Shown here piece by piece: positions 6,191 to 12,421 of a stretch of 12,614 bases of DNA (positions are counted from its first letter, which is position 1; every line of letters starts with the position of its first letter). Under the pieces are notes generated by a model, which had not been told where the DNA came from, did not search any database, and saw only the letters and a list, made by a program, of their open reading frames with translations. Both the position numbers and the translations under genes were made by a program. The stretch is from Hyphomicrobiaceae bacterium (lineage in GTDB: Bacteria; Pseudomonadota; Alphaproteobacteria; Rhizobiales; Hyphomicrobiaceae), in the NCBI GenBank assembly GCA_017353825.1, contig JAFMSC010000075.1, positions 1-12,614 of the forward strand, in the 5' to 3' direction.

Positions 6191-7144
6191 CTACGCCAGC
6201 ACGTTGACCGGCTTCCCGGCCAGCCAGGCATCGATGGCCTCAACCATGCCGGCGTAGAAGTCGCGGTAGGTCTCCTCCGTCACGTAGCCGAGGTGCGGGG
6301 TGAGGAGCGCGCGCGGCTCGGCGCGCAATGGGTGATCGGGCGGCAGCGGCTCCACCTCGAAGGTGTCGCCGCCGAAGCCGGCAATGCGCTTCTCCTTGAG
6401 CGCCGACACGAGCGCCGTCTCGTCGATGATGGGCCCGCGCGAGGTGTTGATCAGCAGGGCGGTGGGCTTCATCAGACCAAGCTCGCGAGCGCCGATGAGG
6501 CCGCGCGTGCGCGCCGAGAGCACCAGGTGGATCGAGATCACGTCAGAGCGGCGGAACAGTTCGTCCTTCTCGACCCGCTCGGCGCCCCGCTCTTTGGCCT
6601 GCTCGGGCGTCAGGTTCTGGCTCCAGGCGATCACCTTCATGCCCATGGCCGCGCCGATGCGGCCCACCTTGGCGCCAAGATTGCCGAGCCCGAGCATGCC
6701 GAGCGTCTTGCCCTCCAGGTCCGTGCCGAGCGTGGTCTGCCAGCCGCCACCGGGGCGCATCGCATGGAACTCCTCGCGGAAGTGGCGGGCGAGGGCGATC
6801 ATCATGCCGACCGCGAGCTCGGCGGTGGAGCGGCCGGCGCCGCCCGTCGCGCAGACCGTGATACCGTGCGCCTTGGCGGCCTCCAGGTCGATTGACGCAT
6901 TGCGCTTGCCGGTGGTGACCAGCAGCTTGAGCTTTGGCAGTCTCTCGAACAGCGTGCGCGAGAACGGCGTGCGCTCGCGCATGATGCCGACGATCTGGAA
7001 CTCGGCGAGCGCGCGCGCTGCGGCGTCCACGTCCCGCAGTCGCTCGTTGAACGCCACGACCTTGTGTGCTTTCTGCAGGCGGGACCAGTCGGCCATGCCG
7101 AGTGCCACGTTTTGGTAGTCGTCGAGAATGGCGATGGCGGCCAT
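6191..7144 (-). CDS. D-2-hydroxyacid dehydrogenase family protein (NAD-dependent)
   Basis: A 317-residue member of the D-isomer-specific 2-hydroxyacid dehydrogenase family. The N- and C-terminal parts form the substrate-binding domain. The middle is a Rossmann domain with GMLGLGNLGAKVG (149-161) for NAD(P). The catalytic set is complete: Arg236 in INTSRGPIID, Glu265 in DTFEVEPLP and His284 in LTPHLGY. The ATGGAGRSTAELAVGMM segment (100-115) is typical of the phosphoglycerate dehydrogenase-like branch. Enzymes of this family reduce 2-oxoacids to D-2-hydroxyacids or the reverse in the cytoplasm; the exact acid is unknown. A GAGAGGAC ribosome binding site precedes ATG 7144. It is upstream of the CoA-transferase on the same strand. 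It lacks the regulatory ACT domain of SerA, so serine synthesis is less likely. Confidence 0.93.
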   Translation of the reverse strand: MAAIAILDDYQNVALGMADWSRLQKAHKVVAFNERLRDVDAAARALAEFQIVGIMRERTPFSRTLFERLPKLKLLVTTGKRNASIDLEAAKAHGITVCATGGAGRSTAELAVGMMIALARHFREEFHAMRPGGGWQTTLGTDLEGKTLGMLGLGNLGAKVGRIGAAMGMKVIAWSQNLTPEQAKERGAERVEKDELFRRSDVISIHLVLSARTRGLIGARELGLMKPTALLINTSRGPIIDETALVSALKEKRIAGFGGDTFEVEPLPPDHPLRAEPRALLTPHLGYVTEETYRDFYAGMVEAIDAWLAGKPVNVLA

Positions 7145-7171
7145 GGGGCGTCCTCTCGTCGTTTGGTCGGG

Positions 7172-7198
7172 TGCGCTTCCGTCGCTCCGACGGGCGCA
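7172..7198 (-). terminator. Strong hairpin between DUF2214 and dehydrogenase genes
   Basis: CCGTCG (7179-7184) and CGACGG (7188-7193) form a perfect 6-bp stem with a 3-base loop. It is extended past a TT bulge by TGCGC (7172-7176) and GCGCA (7194-7198). It lies 62 bases after the DUF2214 stop and 28 bases before the dehydrogenase start, both on the minus strand. It could end the DUF2214 transcript or sit in the dehydrogenase leader. There is no T-run. Confidence 0.45.
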
Positions 7199-7259
7199 AC
7201 GCCAGGCAGCTTGTCACGCCCGAACAGGATCGCACAAGGGGGCGGCCCGGCGCCGCGCC

Positions 7260-7718
7260 TCATACCGTGACGCCGATCCCCTTGGCCATCAGTGCCGCCA
7301 TCAGCAGGATCGCGACCACGCCCGCCATTTCTAGGTGGATGATGGTGCGGACCAGCTTGAGCCTCTCGGGCGCTGGCTTCGGCACCTCGCCCGCCTTCAC
7401 CGCCGGACGCCAGCTCAGGAACTCCCGCGTAGGGATGATCGAGGCGAGAGCGAGGAGCACGAACAGGGTGAGCTTGGTGTGGAACGCCCAGTTGTGGAAA
7501 TAGTAGTAGGCGCCCTTCTCGAAGTAGAATACCCGGGTGAACCCCACCAAGAGCAGCACGCTGGCCGAGATGCCTAGGATCATGTCGGCGAGCAGGACCT
7601 TGCGCGCGCTCTCGACCGTGAGGATGCCCCTGATCAGCACAAACTCCAGGATGAGGGCGGCGAACAAAGTGAATGCCGACAGGTGATGCAAAAAGGCGAA
7701 CAGGGCTGCCGTCGTCAT
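7260..7718 (-). CDS. DUF2214 family integral membrane protein
   Basis: A 152-residue protein with four predicted membrane helices at about 7-29, 41-66, 78-97 and 126-148. Histidines sit near the helix ends: His11 and His12 at the first, His75 and His80 around the third, His128 at the fourth. The opening LFAFLHHLSAFTLFAALILEF and the block FEKGAYYYFHNWAFHTKLTLF are what I associate with DUF2214. The family's function is unknown; the paired intramembrane histidines resemble those of small haem-binding or CopD-like four-helix membrane proteins, which is inference only. An AAGGAT sequence about seven bases upstream supports ATG 7718. It diverges from the S1C-like gene across 148 bases. Confidence 0.85.
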   Translation of the reverse strand: MTTAALFAFLHHLSAFTLFAALILEFVLIRGILTVESARKVLLADMILGISASVLLLVGFTRVFYFEKGAYYYFHNWAFHTKLTLFVLLALASIIPTREFLSWRPAVKAGEVPKPAPERLKLVRTIIHLEMAGVVAILLMAALMAKGIGVTV

Positions 7719-7866
7719 GGCGCTGATCCTTCGACTCTGGGCATGGCAAGGGCTTCTTAGCAGACACCTTCGCCCGAGGCATCACCGCCTGCGCAGGTGT
7801 GGCAGGCAGGCCCCAGAAGCGCTACAGTATCGGCCAGCAATCAGGGTGTCTTTGTCCGGAGCGGTC

Positions 7867-8835
7867 GTGCAGCCGAAACCCGAGGACTACGACTATGAGC
7901 TAGACGAGGTCCTGGACGCCGTGGTGGGTATCAGGGCGCTGGTGCCCTCCGACGCATTCACCGCCGAGATTCTCGGCACTGAGCGTGTGGGCCACGGCGC
8001 GCTCATTCGCAGCGACGGCCTGGTGCTCACCATCGGCTATCTGATTACCGAAGCCGAGACCATCTGGATTAGCCTGAGCGGGGGGCGCACGGTTCCGGGC
8101 CACGTGCTGGGCTACGACCAGGAGACGGGCTTCGGCCTCGTGCAGGCGCTGGCGCATCTCGACGAGCCCACGCTTCCGCTCGGCCGTTCCGGCGACGCCG
8201 AGGTCGGCATGCGCGTGGTGGTGGCCGGCGGCGGCGGGCGCGGTCGGTCAGTGGCGGCGCGCATCATCGCCAAGCAGGAATATGCCGGGTACTGGGAATA
8301 CCTGCTCGATGAAGCGATCTACACGGCGCCGGCGCACCCCTTCTGGGGCGGCACGGCGCTGATCGGCCCGAGCGGCGAACTGCTGGGCATCGGCTCGCTG
8401 CAGATCCAGGCGGTGAGCGCGGACCCGGAGCAGCCGCTGCCGCACCGCGAGCGCCAGAGCGACGAGGCCAACATGATCGTGCCCATCGACCTCTTGAAGC
8501 CGATCCTGCAGGACCTCGCCACCATCGGGCGACCCAACCGTCCGGCCCGGCCGTGGCTCGGGCTCTATGCCACCGAGGTCGGGAGCAGCGTAGCGCTGCT
8601 GGGCGTGGCGGTGCGCGGGCCGGCACAGGCGGCGGGCCTGCGCGAGGCCGACGTGGTGCTGGCGGTGGCCGGCGCCCCCGTGAGCAGCCTGGCGGAGCTG
8701 TTCCGGCGCGTCTGGGCGCTGGGCGAAGCCGGCGTCCAGGTGCCGCTGACGGTCAACCGCGAGGGCCGGACCTTCGAGGTCACCGTGCGCTCCACCGATC
8801 GCGGTAAGCTCCTCAAGGGCCCCGTGCTGCATTGA
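7867..8835 (+). CDS. S1C (HtrA/DegP-like) trypsin-fold plus PDZ protein, predicted catalytically inactive
   Basis: From GTG 7867 the protein has 322 residues. That start has GGAG seven bases upstream and begins MQPKPEDYDYELDEVLDAVVGI, as I recall for homologues. An ATG at 7717 is in frame but would put coding sequence across the divergent promoter and over the DUF2214 start; GTG 7846 and TTG 7852 are other options. Residues 20-180 are a two-barrel trypsin fold, and about 228-312 a PDZ domain (PWLGLYATE, AAGLREADVVLAVAGAPV). All three triad positions are changed compared with DegP: the His of TNNHVV is Tyr58 (TIGYLI), the Asp of DxxTDIAL is Gly88 (DQETGFGLV), and the Ser of GNSGG is Trp160 (PFWGG). 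There is no signal peptide or membrane anchor. I infer a cytoplasmic, non-proteolytic binding protein rather than a protease. Confidence 0.85.
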   Translation: MQPKPEDYDYELDEVLDAVVGIRALVPSDAFTAEILGTERVGHGALIRSDGLVLTIGYLITEAETIWISLSGGRTVPGHVLGYDQETGFGLVQALAHLDEPTLPLGRSGDAEVGMRVVVAGGGGRGRSVAARIIAKQEYAGYWEYLLDEAIYTAPAHPFWGGTALIGPSGELLGIGSLQIQAVSADPEQPLPHRERQSDEANMIVPIDLLKPILQDLATIGRPNRPARPWLGLYATEVGSSVALLGVAVRGPAQAAGLREADVVLAVAGAPVSSLAELFRRVWALGEAGVQVPLTVNREGRTFEVTVRSTDRGKLLKGPVLH

Positions 8836-8857
8836 AGCACCCCGTGAAGCACCCCGT
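8834..8857 (+). repeat. 12-bp direct repeat at the S1C-like stop codon
   Basis: GAAGCACCCCGT occurs twice without a gap (8834-8845, 8846-8857). The first copy begins inside the TGA stop (8833-8835) of the S1C-like gene. Confidence 0.8.
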
Positions 8858-8892
8858 CGTCCGGAGGAGGGAGCCAACGACGAGCCGCGCTC

Positions 8893-8944
8893 CGATCGGG
8901 GACCTCGGCGAGACGTTCGACTGGCTGACGCAGGTCCCCGATCG
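8893..8944. terminator. 13-bp perfect inverted repeat between convergent genes
   Basis: CGATCGGGGACCT (8893-8905) and AGGTCCCCGATCG (8932-8944) are exact inverted copies around a 26-base loop, midway between the S1C-like stop and the dehydratase stop. A smaller CGTCGT/ACGACG pair (8855-8860, 8877-8882) precedes it. The symmetric position suits a bidirectional transcription end, but there is no T-run. It could equally be a dispersed palindromic element or a protein-binding site. Confidence 0.45.
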
Positions 8945-8983
8945 CCTCGGCTCGGATTGCGGGGATGACGGGTCACCTTAATC

Positions 8984-10792
8984 TCAATGGTTGTCGCGGG
9001 GGATGCCTTTGGTGGCGGCGATCTTCTGATATTTGACCGCGGGCTTCAGCACCATGCCCTGGGCGAACTCGCCCACCAGGCCGCGCTGGATCTCCTGCCA
9101 CGGCGTCTGGTGCGCCGGATAGTGGTAGCCGCCGTGGCCCGTTAAGTCTGCGCGCCGGCGGTCCTCCTCCTCCTTCGAGATGAGGATGTCCGCTGTGCGC
9201 TTGTTAAGGTCGATGCGTACGCGGTCGCCCGTCCTGAGAATGGCGAGGCCGCCGCCGGTGGCAGCCTCGGGCGAGGCGTTGAGGATCGAGGGCGAACCCG
9301 AGGTGCCGGACTGGCGGCCGTCGCCGATGCATGGCAGCTCGCTCACGCCCTTCTTGATGAGGTAGCTGGGGGGCCGCATGTTCACCACCTCGGCGCCGCC
9401 GGGATAGCCGACGGGGCCGGCGCCGCGCATGAACAGGAAGCAGTCCTCGTCGATATTGAGGGCGGGGTCGTCGATGCGCTTGTGGTAGTCCTCAGGACCG
9501 TCGAACACGATGGCGCGGCCTTCGAAGGCGTTCGGATCGCCCGGGTTTTCCAGGTAGCGCTTGCGGAACTGCTCGGAGATGCCGCTGGTCTTCATGATGG
9601 CGCTGTCGAACAGGTTGCCCTTGAGATTGAGGAACCCCGCCTTGTCCTTGAGCGGCTTGGCATAGGGGCGGATCACGTCGGCATCCTCAACCCGGCGCTC
9701 GGCGCAGTTCTCGCCGATGGTCTTGCCGTTTACGGTGATCGCACCTTGGTGGATCTTGCGGGCCCGCATCAGCTCGTTGACCACGGCGGGGACGCCGCCG
9801 GCGCGGTGATACTCCTCGCCCAGATATTTGCCCGAGGGCTGCAGATTCACCAGCAGCGGGATGGCGTAGCCCAGCTGCTCCCAGTCGTCGTTGTCGAGTT
9901 CGAGACCAACGTGGCGGGCAATGGCGTTGAAGTGGATGGGCGCGTTGGTAGAGCCGCCAATGGCGGAGTTGACCACGATCACATTCTCGAACGCCTCGCG
10001 GGTCATGATCTTCGACGGCCGCAGGTCCTCCCACACCATGTCGACGATGCGCCGGCCCGTTTCGTAGGCGATCTGGGCGCGCTCCTTGTGCGGGGCGGGA
10101 ATGGCGGCGCAGCCCGGCAGCGACATACCGAGGGCCTCGGCCAGCGAGTTCATGGTGGAGGCGGTGCCCATGGTGTTGCAGTGGCCGGGGGACGGCGCCG
10201 AGGAGGCCACCAGCTCGATAAACGCGTCGTAGCCGATCTCGCCGGTGGCGAGCAGCTCGCGCGCCTTCCATACGATGGTGCCGGATCCGGCACGCTCGCC
10301 GCGGAACCAGCCGTTGAGCATGGGGCCGCCGGAGAGCACGATGGCGGGGATGTCGACCGTGGCCGCCGCCATCAGCTGCGAGGGCGTGGTCTTGTCACAG
10401 CCGGTGGTGAGCACGACGCCATCGATAGGGTAGCCGTAGAGGATTTCCACGAGACCCAGGTAGGCCAGGTTGCGATCGAGCGCGGCGGTGGGCCGCCTTC
10501 CGGTTTCCTGGATCGGATGCACGGGGAACTCGAAAGCGACGCCGCCGGCCTCGCGGATGCCCTCGCGCACGCGCTGCGCCAGCGCCAGGTGATGGCGGTT
10601 GCAGGGCGACAGGTCCGAGCCCGACTGGGCGATGCCGATGATGGGCTTTCCCGAGCTCAGCTCCTCGCGCGTCAGCCCGTAGTTCATGTACCGCTCAAGG
10701 TAGATGGCGGTCATGTCGGTGTTGGCCGGGTTGTCGAACCACTGGCGCGAACGCAGCTTCTTGATCGCATCAGGCGTGGGCTTTTGGGGCAT
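8984..10792 (-). CDS. IlvD/Edd family dehydratase, xylonate dehydratase (XylD)-like
   Basis: A 602-residue iron-sulfur dehydratase. The three cysteine ligands are present: Cys64 in SDLSPCNRHH, Cys132 in TTGCDKTTP and Cys205 in PGHCNTMGTAST. The GDGRQSGTSGSPSIL segment (490-503) holds the catalytic serine of the family. The opening RSRQWFDNP, the IYLERYMNYGLTREEL block and the end GIPRDNH closely resemble Caulobacter crescentus XylD as I remember it, more than biosynthetic IlvD. The expected reaction is dehydration of a sugar acid such as D-xylonate or L-arabinonate to the 2-keto-3-deoxy acid. I leave the symbol blank because specificity within this group is hard to read. ATG 10792 is chosen for its GAGGAAAC ribosome binding site and its fit to family N-termini; an in-frame ATG at 10858 lacks one. 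No other pentose-pathway gene is in the window. Confidence 0.93.
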   Translation of the reverse strand: MPQKPTPDAIKKLRSRQWFDNPANTDMTAIYLERYMNYGLTREELSSGKPIIGIAQSGSDLSPCNRHHLALAQRVREGIREAGGVAFEFPVHPIQETGRRPTAALDRNLAYLGLVEILYGYPIDGVVLTTGCDKTTPSQLMAAATVDIPAIVLSGGPMLNGWFRGERAGSGTIVWKARELLATGEIGYDAFIELVASSAPSPGHCNTMGTASTMNSLAEALGMSLPGCAAIPAPHKERAQIAYETGRRIVDMVWEDLRPSKIMTREAFENVIVVNSAIGGSTNAPIHFNAIARHVGLELDNDDWEQLGYAIPLLVNLQPSGKYLGEEYHRAGGVPAVVNELMRARKIHQGAITVNGKTIGENCAERRVEDADVIRPYAKPLKDKAGFLNLKGNLFDSAIMKTSGISEQFRKRYLENPGDPNAFEGRAIVFDGPEDYHKRIDDPALNIDEDCFLFMRGAGPVGYPGGAEVVNMRPPSYLIKKGVSELPCIGDGRQSGTSGSPSILNASPEAATGGGLAILRTGDRVRIDLNKRTADILISKEEEDRRRADLTGHGGYHYPAHQTPWQEIQRGLVGEFAQGMVLKPAVKYQKIAATKGIPRDNH

Positions 10793-10828
10793 GGCGTTTC
10801 CTCGAGCCGGGCGTTGCCGGAGGCTTGC

Positions 10829-10858
10829 GATATTCGAGCAGACTACATCCAGGTTCAA
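10829..10858 (-). promoter_or_regulatory. Possible promoter of the dehydratase gene
   Basis: On the minus strand TTGAAC (10853-10858) and AATATC (10829-10834) are 18 bases apart, ending 37 bases before the start codon. The -35 match is fair and the -10 match is weak. If real, transcription would begin inside the 10858 ATG extension, which supports the 10792 start. Confidence 0.22.
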
Positions 10859-10954
10859 TCAACGGCTAGGTCGCCTTGGCGGCCTGCCATGGGAATATGG
10901 CGGCTATGCTCAACCGGCAGACGAGGCTCGGGCCGATCCGACAGAGCCCGGAGC

Positions 10955-11019
10955 GTGCCATGACCTGCGCCATGACGTGGTGCCATGACCTCGCCATCAC
11001 CTGGTGGCATGACCGCGCC
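10955..11019 (+). repeat. Degenerate 12-13 bp tandem repeat, about five copies
   Basis: Five consecutive units related to GTGCCATGACCT run from 10955 to about 11016. They also group as 24-25 bp higher-order pairs: 10955-10979, 10980-11003 and a partial copy from 11004. Every unit keeps a CATGACC or CATCACC core. The repeat is not translated in any supported gene. Confidence 0.75.
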
Positions 11020-11268
11020 GCTTTGCGGAGAACAGCCCCACCGAATTAGGCCGCCGCGGACCCGCAGCGCAGCATGGCCATCACGGTGGGCCAACGGTGG
11101 GCCGGGTCGGCCAAGACCACGCTGTTCGCGGGCACTCAAGCTCGCGGGACTTCCGGGGCACCGAGAAGGTCGCCCGGCAGATCATCGCGGCCAGGCGGGG
11201 ATCCCAGGCGGCGATCGGCGGCCAATCTGCCGCGGATCGACCCGGCGCGGGTTGACGGAGATGATGCC

Positions 11269-11357
11269 ATCGCGCGCGATCCCCGAACGATGATGCCGCG
11301 CGCGCGGCCTGAACCAAGCCTGGACACACCTGTCCAGCCTTGAGGCGCACGCCTCAA
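11269..11357. repeat. Cluster of four palindromes upstream of the DUF4261-like gene
   Basis: Four perfect inverted repeats lie within 89 bases. They are ATCGCGCGCGAT (11269-11280), GCCGCGCGCGCGGC (11295-11308), CTGGACA-CACC-TGTCCAG (11320-11337) and TTGAGGCG-CA-CGCCTCAA (11340-11357). The first two are each preceded by a direct copy of GATGATGCC (11260-11268 and 11289-11297). The cluster ends about 125 bases before the next start codon. It could be an operator region, a terminator pair or a repeat element; I cannot tell which. Confidence 0.7.
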
Positions 11358-11419
11358 TTGGTCCGAAGAAGGGTGGGACCATGGCAGCTTCGGGGCGACG
11401 GGGATCGCCTCCGGAGCGC

Positions 11420-11470
11420 GTCATGGGGGCTTGTAAGTCATGGGGGCTTGTAAGTCGTGGGGGCTTGTCA
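11420..11470 (+). repeat. 17-bp tandem repeat, three copies, ahead of the DUF4261-like start
   Basis: GTCATGGGGGCTTGTAA is exact at 11420-11436 and 11437-11453, and near-exact at 11454-11470. A fourth, degenerate part (ATGGGGGGCTTCATG) runs into the start codon. Each unit carries a GGGGG purine run and the first two carry an ATG. Because 17 is not a multiple of three, those two ATGs are in different frames. Confidence 0.9.
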
Positions 11471-11481
11471 TGGGGGGCTTC

Positions 11482-12318
11482 ATGAACGAGGGGTACAGTG
11501 GCGCCTATTCCATCGAATTGCGGGCGCGCAATCCGATCGTTGTCGACGCGACGGGGCTGGAGGCGGCGCTCACCGCGCGTTTGGGTAAGGTTAGGCCGAC
11601 CGGAGACCCGGAAAAGGGTGGGTTCCGGCTCTATTTTCTCGAAGACTACCCCGTCCAATTCAACGAAGGCTCCATCCCGGCCCAGCTCGCGCTGTTCGCG
11701 CCCGGGCCGCGCCCGCCTCAGGACCAGCAGCCCCCATCCATCGAGCAGGCGCTGCAGCAGAGCTGGTCGTTCCCCGAGGCCCGCCAGGTGTTCGGCGAGT
11801 GCCGACACAGCCTGCTGCTGGCGAACGTGATGTCGTCGCCTCTCCCGCACGATATTCGGCGGCGGATCATCGCCAACGGGCTTCTGGCCCTGCTGGAGAG
11901 CGCGGCCGTGGACCTCATTGAGTGGTCGCCCACGCAGCAGATGCTCGCCCCGGCGGAGGTCCGCCGCCGCTACGCGGCGCCAGAGGAGCTCGCCAACCCG
12001 GTTTACGGCTTCCTCAACGTCCGCTTTTTCAGGATCGACAACGACATGGTCATGGACACCCTGGGGCTCACTGCGCTCGGCCTCACGGATCTCCAGATCC
12101 ACTACCGGCAAATGGAGCCCGATCCCGTCGCCCAGTTCCTGTACAACCTTGGAGCGTATGTGTTCGAGAAGGGCGATGTGATCGAGGACGGCCATACCGT
12201 GGAGGGACCCGGCGGGCGCTGGAGCTGCCGCCGGGACGTATCGCTGCTGGAGCCTCAGCGCGAGGTGCTGGACATCGACCCCGGCCCACCGTTCGCGGCG
12301 GGCGACAGAGCCTCGTAG
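11482..12318 (+). CDS. DUF4261-like protein of unknown function
   Basis: From ATG 11482 the protein has 278 residues; in-frame ATGs at 11470 and 11440 would add 4 or 14. I prefer 11482 because upstream residues (MGACKSWGLVMGGF) are encoded by the tandem repeat, and GGGGGG lies four bases before this ATG. The last third (MDTLGLTALGLTDLQIHYRQ, then VAQFLYNLGAYVFEKGDVIEDGHTVEG) fits my memory of DUF4261, whose members have a conserved GLxDLQ segment and a 'GDVIxDGHT' segment. The N-terminal part has a Pro/Gln-rich linker near 72-84 and no signal peptide or membrane helix, so a soluble cytoplasmic protein is expected. Function is unknown. Composition matches the neighbours. It stands alone: no gene in the same direction is close on either side. 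Confidence 0.78.
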   Translation: MNEGYSGAYSIELRARNPIVVDATGLEAALTARLGKVRPTGDPEKGGFRLYFLEDYPVQFNEGSIPAQLALFAPGPRPPQDQQPPSIEQALQQSWSFPEARQVFGECRHSLLLANVMSSPLPHDIRRRIIANGLLALLESAAVDLIEWSPTQQMLAPAEVRRRYAAPEELANPVYGFLNVRFFRIDNDMVMDTLGLTALGLTDLQIHYRQMEPDPVAQFLYNLGAYVFEKGDVIEDGHTVEGPGGRWSCRRDVSLLEPQREVLDIDPGPPFAAGDRAS

Positions 12319-12332
12319 GGTCAAGGCGAAGC

Positions 12333-12371
12333 CCGCAGACCCCACCCGCGGACCCCACCCGCAGACCCAAG
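12333..12371 (+). repeat. 13-bp tandem repeat, three copies, after the DUF4261-like gene
   Basis: CCGCAGACCCCAC (12333-12345), CCGCGGACCCCAC (12346-12358) and CCGCAGACCCAAG (12359-12371) follow one another directly, 14 bases beyond the stop codon. Confidence 0.85.
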
Positions 12372-12398
12372 TCGGCTGCCGGCGTGCTCGATCGGATC

Positions 12399-12421
12399 GG
12401 CCGGACCAGCGCGTTCCGGCC
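12399..12421 (+). terminator. GGCCGG/CCGGCC hairpin downstream of the DUF4261-like gene
   Basis: A perfect 6-bp GC stem (12399-12404 with 12416-12421) and an 11-base loop lie 80 bases after the stop. There is no T-run, so it is a weak terminator candidate. From here to 12614 I find only one more loose stem (CGGCGG 12546-12551 with CCGCCG 12568-12573) and no gene. Confidence 0.25.

Larger units (their letters stand above)
10859..11419. other. Gene-poor intergenic region with repeats and palindromes
   Basis: Between the dehydratase leader and the DUF4261-like gene I see no convincing coding sequence: open frames here have no ribosome binding sites, no domain pattern and Arg/Pro-rich shadow composition. 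The region contains a five-unit tandem repeat (10955-11019) and a run of four palindromes (11269-11357). The stretch 11060-11230 could be eroded coding DNA, but I cannot assign it to any family. Confidence 0.5.

Noticed and set aside
5000..6895. 631-codon plus-strand open frame
   Set aside because: It lies opposite the CoA-transferase and dehydrogenase genes and is rich in Arg, Gly, Ala and His. It has no domain pattern or ribosome binding site, as expected of an antisense shadow in GC-rich DNA.
7717..7866. ATG 7717 as start of the S1C-like protein
   Set aside because: It would overlap the start of the divergent DUF2214 gene and add an Arg-rich tail unlike the family. GTG 7867 has a ribosome binding site and fits homologue N-termini.
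10793..10858. ATG 10858 as start of the dehydratase
   Set aside because: There is no Shine-Dalgarno sequence, and the extra 22 residues do not match the family. ATG 10792 has GAGGAAAC upstream.
9482..10963. 493-codon plus-strand open frame opposite the dehydratase
   Set aside because: It is an antisense shadow of a well-supported iron-sulfur dehydratase, with no recognisable fold.
10955..11019. CRISPR array
   Set aside because: Units are only 12-25 bp, contiguous and without unique spacers, and no cas genes are nearby.
11060..11350. Possible transposase or small-protein fragment (frames including DFRGTEKVARQIIAARRG)
   Set aside because: No frame stays open with a ribosome binding site and I recognise no family; inverted repeats typical of an insertion sequence are not paired around it.
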